Shown: positions 18,353-26,104 of the stretch, piece after piece | Layout: the number at the start of each line of letters is the position of its first letter | Numbering within the stretch: the stretch's first letter is position 1 | Source: an uncultured Arcanobacterium sp. | GTDB lineage: Bacteria > Actinomycetota > Actinomycetes > Actinomycetales > Actinomycetaceae | DNA: 62,782 nt | Assembly (NCBI RefSeq): GCF_947253055.1 | Contig: NZ_CAMXYE010000001.1 | Coordinates: forward strand, 1-62,782 | Direction: 5' to 3' | Notes under the pieces: generated by a model | Databases searched by the model: none | Told to the model about the DNA's origin: nothing | What the model saw: the letters and a program-made list of their open reading frames with translations, nothing else | Made by a program: the position numbers and the translations under genes

Positions 18353-18859
18353 AGGAGTATCGGCCGACTGCGGGGATGGGGAAGCTGGCGGCGTAGGCGT
18401 ATCTGCAGAGTGCGCCTGCTCTTCACGCAGGCTTTCAATTGCTTGAGTAAAATCTTCGAGATTTTCAAAATTTAAGTACACCGACGCGAAGCGCAGATAA
18501 GCAATCTGATCGAGCTTGCGTAAAGGCGGCAATACGGCATAGCCAATATTTTGCGCTTCTACTTGAGAAAACCCCTCCGCGCGAATTGTATCTTCGACTT
18601 CTTGCGCCAATAAGGCCAGTTGATCAGCGGTCACTGACCGACCTTGGCAGGCTTTCCCCACTCCGGAGATAATCTTTTCTCTGCTAAAAGGTTCCTGAAT
18701 ACCAGAGCGCTTTATGACTGTTAAAGAAGCCGATTCCGTGGTGGTAAAACGGCGTTGGCATGCCAAACACTCCCGGCGGCGGCGAATAGACAGACCATCT
18801 TCGCTGCTGCGGGTATCGATTACTTTCGATTCAGCACTGTGGCAAAAAGGACAACGCAT
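18341..18859 (-). CDS. nrdR: NrdR, ribonucleotide reductase repressor
   Basis: 172-residue transcriptional repressor of ribonucleotide reductase genes. An N-terminal zinc ribbon (MRCPFCHSAESKV then CLACQRRFTT, two CxxC pairs) is followed by an ATP-cone domain (VIKRSGIQEPFSREKIISGV...). I start at the ATG at 18859 because MRCPFC is the conserved N-terminus, although a TTG at 18895 has an AGAGAAA-like site. The C-terminus is a Pro-rich tail (TPTPPASPSPQ). In actinobacteria it commonly lies near lexA. Confidence 0.94.
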   Translation of the reverse strand: MRCPFCHSAESKVIDTRSSEDGLSIRRRRECLACQRRFTTTESASLTVIKRSGIQEPFSREKIISGVGKACQGRSVTADQLALLAQEVEDTIRAEGFSQVEAQNIGYAVLPPLRKLDQIAYLRFASVYLNFENLEDFTQAIESLREEQAHSADTPTPPASPSPQSADTPPQE

Positions 18860-18960
18860 ACCGCTAAAATATCTATAATTCACCACTTTATGCAAGTTTT
18901 CTCTATTCCGATTATCCTAAACAACAATTTTACGAATCGGTTTTGACGATTTCTCTGCTT

Positions 18961-18996
18961 TCGCTATTCTTGCTGACTTCTCTATTCTTGCTGCTT
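18961..18996. repeat. 18-bp tandem pair between nrdR and divS-like gene
   Basis: Two 18-bp units share the core CTATTCTTGCTG (18964 and 18982). On the minus strand each reads CAG-CAA-GAA-TAG. Both TAGs are in frame with the divS-like gene, 141 and 159 nt past its stop. No coding function is seen in 18860-19122 otherwise. Confidence 0.85.
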
Positions 18997-19035
18997 TCTT
19001 CGCTTTGATTTCTTTATCCGCTTTTGCTTGGCGCA

Positions 19036-19125
19036 GAAAATAGAAGGCACTACGAATTTAATTCACGCAGATCCACCCAGCAGTGCATGAATTCACGCCA
19101 CTTTAACTAATTTCCCAGTAATTTA
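19036..19125. repeat. 30-bp units that restate the divS-like stop
   Basis: On the minus strand the gene's TAA-ATT (19125) is followed at exactly 30 and 60 nt by TGA-ATT (19095, 19065), each preceded by GCG (CTG in the gene). All three stops are in frame. The sequence between is diverged. Confidence 0.75.
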
Positions 19126-19707
19126 CAGCTGCGCTACCCCTGCATCAATATCTAAGTGCACTGGATTTTCTGCTTGCGCCGCAACACTAATTCCTGCCGG
19201 TGCACTTTCTGCTCCGAGCCCATATAGAGAGCCATCTACTACGCCTACTAAACTGAGGCCTAATAAGAAACAGATTCCAAAGCTAATCAACATTCCCAAG
19301 GTAACTAAAAGATAGGAAAAAGGAGATAAGCTCCGAGCTTTTTCGCTACTGACTTGCGAAGATTTTTGCCAATTACGCGAATTAATTTGGCGCGCACTCC
19401 CGAGACGATAAGACGACATAGCGGATTTTCGCGCACCTCGCCTATCATGCTCAGCCGAGTGAGTAATATGCACTGCAATACCGGAATGAGCAGAGGGAGC
19501 ACTCGGCACCGCTCTTAAACCTCCGCCCCGATAAGTGCGCGGAGCATCCGGGCGCACCACTATTTGCCCGCCACGAGCAGGATGTAAATTTTCCAGTTCT
19601 TTTAACTGCTGTGATTTCGGAGCCGAAACTACCCGCAGCCGTGCCGGCTGGGAAAGCGCCGCAACTTTTAGTGCAGAACTGCCGTCTACCACTGCTTTCT
19701 TAACCAT
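19123..19707 (-). CDS. DivS-like SOS-controlled membrane protein
   Basis: 194-residue protein divergent from lexA, the position of the division inhibitor DivS/ChiZ in other actinobacteria. It has a long basic, probably cytoplasmic N-terminal part (about 130 residues), one membrane helix (YLLVTLGMLISFGICFLLGL, about 135-160), and a short external tail. No LysM domain is visible, unlike DivS of Corynebacterium. ATG at 19707 with a strong GAGGAGG site; an upstream in-frame extension to 19920 lies in the operator region and is unlikely. Role as a division inhibitor is inferred from context only. Confidence 0.7.
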   Translation of the reverse strand: MVKKAVVDGSSALKVAALSQPARLRVVSAPKSQQLKELENLHPARGGQIVVRPDAPRTYRGGGLRAVPSAPSAHSGIAVHITHSAEHDRRGARKSAMSSYRLGSARQINSRNWQKSSQVSSEKARSLSPFSYLLVTLGMLISFGICFLLGLSLVGVVDGSLYGLGAESAPAGISVAAQAENPVHLDIDAGVAQL

Positions 19708-19719
19708 ATTAGCCTCCTC

Positions 19720-19731
19720 GAACACTTGTTC
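19720..19731. promoter_or_regulatory. SOS (LexA) box 1
   Basis: GAACACTTGTTC matches the actinobacterial LexA consensus GAACNNNNGTTC perfectly. It lies 13 nt upstream of the divS-like start codon, over its ribosome-binding region. Confidence 0.88.
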
Positions 19732-19734
19732 ATC

Positions 19735-19746
19735 GAACATCTGTTC
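19735..19746. promoter_or_regulatory. SOS (LexA) box 2
   Basis: GAACATCTGTTC, a perfect match, 15 bp from box 1, so two LexA dimers could bind side by side. Confidence 0.88.
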
Positions 19747-19778
19747 TATACGATACTCTTTGATTTTCAAAAAGTCCA

Positions 19779-19790
19779 GAACACTCGTTC
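19779..19790. promoter_or_regulatory. SOS (LexA) box 3
   Basis: GAACACTCGTTC, a perfect match in the middle of the divergent divS-like/lexA region. Confidence 0.88.
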
Positions 19791-19799
19791 GAAAATTCC

Positions 19800-19811
19800 G
19801 AACAAATGTTT
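19800..19811. promoter_or_regulatory. SOS (LexA) box 4 (one mismatch)
   Basis: GAACAAATGTTT, one mismatch at the last base, 21 bp from box 3 and nearest to lexA; a likely weaker autoregulatory site. Confidence 0.75.
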
Positions 19812-19934
19812 GAAATATGTGTAAAGAACAATTAGACTTACATTTAAAGTTAAACAGGCGCCTCCGAAAAAATTTTTGCAGGTCTCGCTCCCGCAGTTTT
19901 TCGTGCGTCAAGATCACCAAACTAAGGCAAAACT

Positions 19935-20639
19935 ATGGCAGAAAATATTTCCCAAAATCTCAGCGGACGGCAACGGGAAATTTTTCTCGCTATCTACAAC
20001 GCGATAGCAGAAAATGGCTTTCCTCCCACAGTGCGCGAATTAGGAGAAATAGTAGGGCTAAACTCCCCTTCTTCCGTAAAATATCAACTAGATTCCCTAG
20101 AAGAAATAGGTTTCATTGCTCGAGATCGGCGCCGCCCCCGCACTATTGAAATTACAACGCTTGGGCAAGAATACTTGCAGCACCAGATTCCTCCCGTAGA
20201 TTCCACGCCGACTCCGAGGCCCGCTCCTGCTATAAATTCCACTTCGCTGGCAGATGAATACTCAGAAGCAGTACAGGTACCTTTAGTAGGCGATATAGCC
20301 GCCGGATCTCCTATCCTAGCTGAGCAGCGCGTAGAAGAATTTTTCTCTCTCCCGCGGCAGCTCACCGGTAAAGGAGAACTCTTTATGCTAAAAGTACATG
20401 GTGAATCTATGGTAGATGCAGCTATTTGTGACGGAGATTGGGTAGTAGTACGTAAGCAAGAAGTAGCCGAAAATGGCGAAATTGTGGCAGCGCTACTAGA
20501 AGAGGAAGCAACTGTAAAAGTATTAAAACGGCAGGATGGCCACACTTGGTTACTCCCCCGCAATCCTGAATATGCACCGATACCAGGTGACGATGCAAAA
20601 ATTATGGGGAAAGTGGTAAGCGTACTGCGCGCTCTCTAG
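19935..20639 (+). CDS. lexA: LexA repressor
   Basis: SOS repressor and self-cleaving S24 peptidase. 234 residues: N-terminal winged helix (SGRQREIFLAIYNAIAENG, then VRELGEIVGLNSPSSVKYQL), a linker of about 30 residues, the Ala123-Gly124 cleavage site in GDIAAGSP, catalytic Ser158 in HGESMVD and Lys195 in EATVKVLKR. RecA-filament-stimulated cleavage would release the SOS boxes seen upstream here and at recA. The gene ends 17 nt from the convergent dinG. Confidence 0.97.
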   Translation: MAENISQNLSGRQREIFLAIYNAIAENGFPPTVRELGEIVGLNSPSSVKYQLDSLEEIGFIARDRRRPRTIEITTLGQEYLQHQIPPVDSTPTPRPAPAINSTSLADEYSEAVQVPLVGDIAAGSPILAEQRVEEFFSLPRQLTGKGELFMLKVHGESMVDAAICDGDWVVVRKQEVAENGEIVAALLEEEATVKVLKRQDGHTWLLPRNPEYAPIPGDDAKIMGKVVSVLRAL

Positions 20640-20656
20640 CGCACAAAAGCACAGAT

Positions 20657-22933
20657 TTAGATACTTTTCCGCGAATCTCGTAGTCTTTGTAGAGCTTCTC
20701 GCGCTATTTTTCCATCTTCAGTGCTCCACATAGTCGGCAGCGCAGAGAGTAAGTAATGCCGGTAGCGCGCCGTGGCCAATCTACTATCTAAAATCGCCAC
20801 CATTCCTTTATCGCTCCGCGAGCGCAATAACCGCCCTGCTCCTTGTGCAAGAAGCAAGGCAGCCTGGGTAGCAGAAACTTCCATAAACCCCGATTTACCT
20901 TGTTTTTGTGCGGCCTCACTGCGCGCCTGCACTAGTGGATCATCGGGGCAAGGAAAAGGAATCCGATCAATTATCACCAAGCGGCAAGTATGCCCGGGCA
21001 CGTCTACGCCTTGCCAAAGAGAAATCGTGCCAAAAAGTGAGGCGCTCTCATCGGCGGCGAATAGCTCTAGCAAAGTAGGTAGTTGATCGTCTCCTTGGCA
21101 AAAAATCGGCAAATCACATCTATCACGCACATAGGCTGCAGCTTTTTCTGCACCGGCTCGAGAAGTAAAAAGACAAAGTGCTCCTCCGCCCGCTGCGGTG
21201 ATTAAATCCAATATTTCTGCTAAGTGCTCACTCCCGTAGCCATCTCTCCCAGGGCGCGGCAAATCTTTAGCTATATAGAGAATGGCCTGTTTCTCTGGTT
21301 GAAAAGGAGAGCCCACATCTATGCCCTCCCATTCTCCCTGCGCTGGCAGAGTAAAGCCTGCCTGCCCGGCGAGCTGGTGAAAAGAATTATTTAGTTTCAA
21401 AGTGGCGGAGGTGAGTACTGCCGCCCGGTCGGTAAATAAAGAATCAGCAATTGCACTTGCCACTTGTAACGGAGCTAATTGCAGAGATTCACTGCCCGTA
21501 GGCGAGATCGACTTCCACGCCACTAAGCGGCCGGAGTTTATATCATTGCCTAATATCTTTTCCGTCGTTTTCAATAAATCCCCGGCGCGCGCCCGTAGTA
21601 CTATCTTTTTCGCAGCCTCTTCTTCGTTTCGCCCCGACATACCCGCAATATCAGCTGCCGCCTCCCCGACTCTGCCTTGAAGACGCAGCAAAACATCTTG
21701 CAAGGCTTGCGGAATTTCGCGGATACGCCCCTCTGAAATTTCCGCTAAAGTTTCACTAAAATCTTCCGCTGAATCATCTAAATTACTATCGCCTAAACCG
21801 TTTTGCCGCAGCGAGCGCGCGAGAGAAATAATTTCATATTTACTGAGTGCCCAAGAAAGCTGCGCCGTCACTCTATCTACTAGCTCATGAGCTTCGTCTA
21901 CAATAAATGCGGCTGCCGGCGGCAATATGGGGGTACCCGCCGCTTCTACTCCCAACATAGCGTGATTAGTCACCACTATATCGGCTGCTAAAGCGGCTTC
22001 TCGCGCCAAATAAGGAAAACAAGATATACGCACTGGGCATTTTTCACCTAAACACTCCTGTTTAGGTAGAGAAACTTGCTCCCAAACTCGCTCCTCTACT
22101 CCCGGCACTAAGTCATCGCGATCACCGCTACTGCTTTCCGCCGCCCAATTGCGCGCGCGCACTACTTCCGCTCCCCGCGCAGTAGCTCCGAATTCTCCCT
22201 CAGCTCGAGAAAGTAAAGTACCTTCTTCTGGATAACCTCCTGCTGATTTGCGCAGGCAGACATAGTTATTCCACCCTTTTAATACGGCCACTTGGAGATT
22301 TTTCCCGAGTTTTTCCTTTATTATCTGGGCTACTAAGGGGGCGTCTTGCCGAATAATTTGCCGCTGCAAAGCGAGAGTTGCCGTAGAGATAATTACTTTT
22401 TGCCCAGTTTCTAAACTCCAATAGGCAGCTGGTATCAGATATCCAAGCGATTTGCCGGTACCGGTGCCCGCCTGCACCAGCAGATGCCCGCTGCGAGTTA
22501 AAGCACTATAAACTTCTTCTACCATCTGCGATTGCCCGCTGCGCTCTTCACCGCCTAGTTCTGCCACCGCAGCTTTTAGTAGTTCTAGGATCTGTGCACT
22601 CTCGGTATCTGGCGCATTCGCACAACTCGCGGAACTCGCACTCTCCTCAGAACTCTCGGAGCTCTTAATATCTTCTACGCCGCTCTCCGCAGCCGCATCT
22701 ACCACATCCGAATCTAGTGAATTCCCATCTGGCGAAGCAGTAATATCTGCATTTAGCTCGGCAGATACTTCTACACTGGAATTTACATCCGGCGCAGGTT
22801 TCTTTTCCGGCGCAGGTTTCTTTTCCGGCGCAGGTTTCTTTTCCGGCGCAGGCATACTTTTCGGCGCGGCTTTACTTTTCACCACGGCTTTACTTTTCGG
22901 CGCAGTTTTCTTTTTCGGCGCAGATTTATTCAT
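20657..22933 (-). CDS. DinG-family DNA helicase
   Basis: 758-residue SF2 helicase of the XPD/DinG type. Walker A VQAGTGTGKSLGYLIPAA, a candidate iron-sulfur cysteine set around CLGEKCPVRISCFPYL, DEAH box (VDEAHELVDR), and late motifs GTISLWQGVDVPG and QGAGRLLRSRSD. The first 115 residues are a low-complexity Lys/Pro/Ala then acidic Ser/Glu tail, including three PAPEKK repeats, not part of the helicase fold. ATG at 22933 overlaps the hflX stop as ATGA. No SOS box seen despite the name. Confidence 0.92.
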   Translation of the reverse strand: MNKSAPKKKTAPKSKAVVKSKAAPKSMPAPEKKPAPEKKPAPEKKPAPDVNSSVEVSAELNADITASPDGNSLDSDVVDAAAESGVEDIKSSESSEESASSASCANAPDTESAQILELLKAAVAELGGEERSGQSQMVEEVYSALTRSGHLLVQAGTGTGKSLGYLIPAAYWSLETGQKVIISTATLALQRQIIRQDAPLVAQIIKEKLGKNLQVAVLKGWNNYVCLRKSAGGYPEEGTLLSRAEGEFGATARGAEVVRARNWAAESSSGDRDDLVPGVEERVWEQVSLPKQECLGEKCPVRISCFPYLAREAALAADIVVTNHAMLGVEAAGTPILPPAAAFIVDEAHELVDRVTAQLSWALSKYEIISLARSLRQNGLGDSNLDDSAEDFSETLAEISEGRIREIPQALQDVLLRLQGRVGEAAADIAGMSGRNEEEAAKKIVLRARAGDLLKTTEKILGNDINSGRLVAWKSISPTGSESLQLAPLQVASAIADSLFTDRAAVLTSATLKLNNSFHQLAGQAGFTLPAQGEWEGIDVGSPFQPEKQAILYIAKDLPRPGRDGYGSEHLAEILDLITAAGGGALCLFTSRAGAEKAAAYVRDRCDLPIFCQGDDQLPTLLELFAADESASLFGTISLWQGVDVPGHTCRLVIIDRIPFPCPDDPLVQARSEAAQKQGKSGFMEVSATQAALLLAQGAGRLLRSRSDKGMVAILDSRLATARYRHYLLSALPTMWSTEDGKIAREALQRLRDSRKSI
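22790..22853. repeat. 18-bp tandem repeat inside the dinG N-terminus
   Basis: Three near-identical 18-bp units (TTTCTTTTCCGGCGCAGG on the plus strand) encode PAPEKK repeats in the disordered N-terminal tail. The unit is a multiple of 3, so copy changes keep the frame. Confidence 0.92.
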
Positions 22934-24378
22934 CGCACATCCTCAAGAGCAGAAGTCCGCGAAAAAGAAATCTCTGCTTGTTCTAAAACTCCCACCATAT
23001 CTGCATGAATATAAGCCGAGATACGGGTGCCTGCCGCAGAAAATTCCTCCGCTATAACTTCCCCTTCCCGATGAATACGCGCGAGGATATCCCCCCGCTC
23101 ATAAGGTATTACGACCTCTATATGCAGCTCCGGGCGAGGAAGCATCTTTTCGATAGCGCTCTCCAACTCCGCAATACCTGCCCCGCTCACCGCACTCACA
23201 AAAACAGCTTCTGGATAAGCACTGCGCAAAGTGGTGAGAGTGAGCTTATCAGCTAAATCTATCTTCGAAAATACGATTAGTTGCGGTATTTCAGAAACTC
23301 CCGGCACTTCTGCGAGTACTTCTTTTACCGCTGCTATTTGCCCACCCGGATCGCGATGCGCTGCATCTACGACGTGGAGGAGCAAATCGCTTTCTGCCAC
23401 TTCCTCAAGAGTAGAACGGAATGCTTCTACCAATTGGGTAGGGAGAGAACGCACAAATCCCACCGTATCAGTGAGGGTATAAACTTGCCCCGCGGAAGTT
23501 TCACCGCGCCGCACCGTAGGATCGAGAGTAGCGAAAAGAGCATTATCTACTAAAACTTTTGCCGCCGTGAGCCTATTTAGGAGCGAGGATTTTCCGGCAT
23601 TGGTATAACCCACTAAAACGACTGCCGGCACCGCCCGCCGGCGGCGCGAAACTCGCCGCGTAATCCGCGCCGGCTGCATCGCTTTTATATCTCGGCGCAA
23701 CTTCGCCATGCGTTTGCGAATTCTCCGCCGATCTAGTTCAATCTTTGCTTCGCCCGGGCCACGCCCGCCAATTCCGGCTCCCCCAGCGACGCGCCCGCCA
23801 GCTTGCCGCGACATCGATTCACCCCAGCCTCGCAAACGCGGCAATAGGTACTCTAACTGCGCCAATTCTACCTGTGCTTTACCTTCTTTAGATTTGGCGT
23901 GTTGGGCAAAAATATCGAGAATTAAAGCCGTCCGGTCAATTACTTTTACTTTTATTACATCTTCTAGAGCCCGCCGTTGCGAAGGAGCTAATTCACAATC
24001 GACGATTACCGTATCCGCCGATTTTTCCGTCACGATTTCGGCCAATTCTTGGGCTTTTCCCGAACCGAAGAAAGTGGATTTATCTGGTATTTGCCGCCGT
24101 TGGATAATTCCTTCCACTACGAGTGCCCCTGCGGTTTCCGCCAAAGCAGCCAACTCCCGTAACGATTCTTCCGCCTGCGCAAAAGAGCCCGCTATCCACA
24201 GACCCGCCAGCACTACCCTTTCTAGACGCAGCTGCCGATACTCTACATCTACTTGTTCCTCGCGCGAAATATCACTTATCCGGTGCAGAGCTGCCCGGCG
24301 CTCTACTTCAAAATAATCTCCCCGCGCTTCGGCGGCTGCGGTGGCACTCTGCTGTAAAGATGCCGCCGGCAAAGTCAA
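22930..24378 (-). CDS. hflX: HflX, ribosome-associated GTPase
   Basis: GTPase that binds 50S or stalled 70S ribosomes and splits them under stress. N-terminal HflX domain (ALAETAGALVVEGIIQRR, then FGSGKAQELAEIV), a basic linker (GRGPGEAKIELDRRRIRKRM), and the G domain with G1 VGYTNAGKSSLLNRL, G3 DTVGFVRSLP and FSKIDLAD. The TTG at 24378 has no clear ribosome-binding site; an in-frame ATT at 24417 with GGAG 8 nt upstream would add 13 residues. The true start may be non-canonical. Overlaps dinG by 4 nt. Confidence 0.93.
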   Translation of the reverse strand: MTLPAASLQQSATAAAEARGDYFEVERRAALHRISDISREEQVDVEYRQLRLERVVLAGLWIAGSFAQAEESLRELAALAETAGALVVEGIIQRRQIPDKSTFFGSGKAQELAEIVTEKSADTVIVDCELAPSQRRALEDVIKVKVIDRTALILDIFAQHAKSKEGKAQVELAQLEYLLPRLRGWGESMSRQAGGRVAGGAGIGGRGPGEAKIELDRRRIRKRMAKLRRDIKAMQPARITRRVSRRRRAVPAVVLVGYTNAGKSSLLNRLTAAKVLVDNALFATLDPTVRRGETSAGQVYTLTDTVGFVRSLPTQLVEAFRSTLEEVAESDLLLHVVDAAHRDPGGQIAAVKEVLAEVPGVSEIPQLIVFSKIDLADKLTLTTLRSAYPEAVFVSAVSGAGIAELESAIEKMLPRPELHIEVVIPYERGDILARIHREGEVIAEEFSAAGTRISAYIHADMVGVLEQAEISFSRTSALEDVR

Positions 24379-24489
24379 TTCGGCCCGATATTCTTCTGGT
24401 ATTTGCTTCTCGTTAATAGCTATTACTCCACTCCTCGATATAGAAAAATTATCTCACTTTCTCTTTATTTTCGCTGAACGGCTAAGCTA

Positions 24490-25119
24490 TTGACTGTGGT
24501 ACAGCATTATTTTTCCAGTGACGCCCCCGATTTGCCGCGTACATGGCACGATATAGAAATCTGTGGGCGCAATTATCGGATCCTTAGCCAAGGTGGCGTA
24601 TTTTCGCCGACGCAGCTCGATAAGGGGACCGCCGTACTTTTACGAAAATTTCCTTTCCCCCTGCTCCCCGGGGCGGCTCGGATTGTCGATTTAGGATGCG
24701 GATGGGGGCCGATAAGTCTGGCTCTAGCTGCTCACTACCCAGAAAATAAAATAACGGCCATAGATGTAAATCCGGTGGCACGCGAACTGACGAAAATAAA
24801 TGCAGAAAATGCCGGATTCTCACTAGAAGTGCAGGAAGAAGAATCCGCCCGTCAACTTTTTCAAGAGCAAGAAGCAAACATCGATTTGCTGCTTTCTAAT
24901 CCCCCTATCAGGATTGGAAAAACTGCTTTACATAAGTTACTAAGTGACTGGTTAGCGCTACTCTCCCCGCAGGGGCAAGCCTTTTTAGTAGTGCAGAAAA
25001 ATCTCGGAGCAGATTCTTTAGCTGCTTGGTTACGGGGTAGCGGATATACGGTAGAAAAAATCGGTTCCGCAAAAGGCTACCGCGTTTTCCAAGTCGGGAA
25101 AGAATCTCTCCCTTTCTAA
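24490..25119 (+). CDS. RsmC-like class I methyltransferase
   Basis: 209-residue SAM-dependent methyltransferase like the catalytic half of RsmC/RlmG, which methylate guanine N2 in rRNA. The SAM motif VDLGCGWGPISLALA is followed by AIDVNPVARE and the NPPIR tetrad (LLLSNPPIRIG) that marks guanine/adenine amino-group methyltransferases. TTG start at 24490 (a GTG at 24496 is an alternative), weak ribosome-binding site. Many actinobacteria carry dapF beside miaA/hflX; here this gene takes that place. Confidence 0.87.
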   Translation: MTVVQHYFSSDAPDLPRTWHDIEICGRNYRILSQGGVFSPTQLDKGTAVLLRKFPFPLLPGAARIVDLGCGWGPISLALAAHYPENKITAIDVNPVARELTKINAENAGFSLEVQEEESARQLFQEQEANIDLLLSNPPIRIGKTALHKLLSDWLALLSPQGQAFLVVQKNLGADSLAAWLRGSGYTVEKIGSAKGYRVFQVGKESLPF

Positions 25120-25171
25120 ATAGGTGGCAGGCAATAGAAATTTAAGAGATGAATTACGCAGGAGCTACCCT

Positions 25172-26104
25172 TTATAGATTCTGCAATTTTTGCGCAGTGT
25201 GATCGGCCGCTTCCCGCAATTTTTCATCCGTTATTTCTCCCGAAAAATTCAGCCACTCAATGCGCTGATCGGCATGAAACCAGGTATTCTGCTTTTTAGC
25301 GAGCCGCCGGGTAGCTTGCTCCGTATTGGCGACCGCCTCCGCAAGCGGAATTTTCCCTTGCAACACCGCAATAGCCTGCATATAACCAGTAGCTTTTTGC
25401 GCGGTACTTCCGCGTAAAATTCCCGCTTCTAGCACCTGCGCAGCCTCCACCAATAGACCCTTGCTAAACATATCGGCAGTGCGCTCGGCAATACGCGCTT
25501 CTAAGACTGCTTTCTCCACGCCAATTCCCAGCAAAGAAATATCTGCATAATGGCTAGTATGCCGCGGAAACACTGGCGTATAGGATTCTCCGGTAAGCCG
25601 CACTACCTCCAAAGCCCGGATGACCCGCCGCGGATTTTGCATATCGATAGTGGCCGCCGAAACCGGATCTTTCTGCGCTAATTCCTTTGTAAGCGGAGCC
25701 AGCCCCTCCGTTTCGTATATAGATTCTAATTCAGCCCGGATTTCCACATCCGTACCAGGAAAACGCAGCTCATCAAGCAGAGCTGCCACATATAGACCTG
25801 ATCCACCCACAATAAGCGGAATTTTCCCGCGCGCTTCGATAGCGGCGAGATCTGCGCGAGCATATTTTTGGTAGGCAGCTGCCGAGGCCGCTTCCGTCAC
25901 TTCTAATACATCTAGCTGGTGATGTACTATATCTCCCGCTTCTTCCGGGGTAACTTTTGCCGTTCCAATATCCATGCCCTTATAAAGTTGCATAGAATCA
26001 GCCGAAATTATTTCGACTTCCGCGCTGCCCCCTAAATAGCGAGCCAGATGCAGAGAAAAATTAGTCTTGCCGCTGGCGGTGGGGCCCACTACCGCAATAA
26101 TCAT
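25172..26104 (-). CDS. miaA: MiaA, tRNA dimethylallyltransferase
   Basis: Adds a dimethylallyl group to A37 of tRNAs that read UNN codons. 310 residues: P-loop VVGPTASGKTNFSLH at the N-terminus, SADSMQLYKGMDIGTAK, GGSGLYV, and the tRNA-binding WFHADQRIEWL near the C-terminus. The ATG overlaps the miaB stop as ATGA, so the two steps of A37 hypermodification are coupled in one operon (recA-recX-miaB-miaA). Confidence 0.97.
   Translation of the reverse strand: MIIAVVGPTASGKTNFSLHLARYLGGSAEVEIISADSMQLYKGMDIGTAKVTPEEAGDIVHHQLDVLEVTEAASAAAYQKYARADLAAIEARGKIPLIVGGSGLYVAALLDELRFPGTDVEIRAELESIYETEGLAPLTKELAQKDPVSAATIDMQNPRRVIRALEVVRLTGESYTPVFPRHTSHYADISLLGIGVEKAVLEARIAERTADMFSKGLLVEAAQVLEAGILRGSTAQKATGYMQAIAVLQGKIPLAEAVANTEQATRRLAKKQNTWFHADQRIEWLNFSGEITDEKLREAADHTAQKLQNL

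Noticed and set aside
18860..19122. Stop-codon readthrough producing an extended DivS-like protein
   Set aside because: Several in-frame stops follow one another, so readthrough would yield almost nothing; a repeat origin explains the pattern better.
23708..24316. Plus-strand frame of 202 codons inside hflX
   Set aside because: Antisense shadow of a conserved GTPase; Arg/Ser/Ala-rich with no motif.
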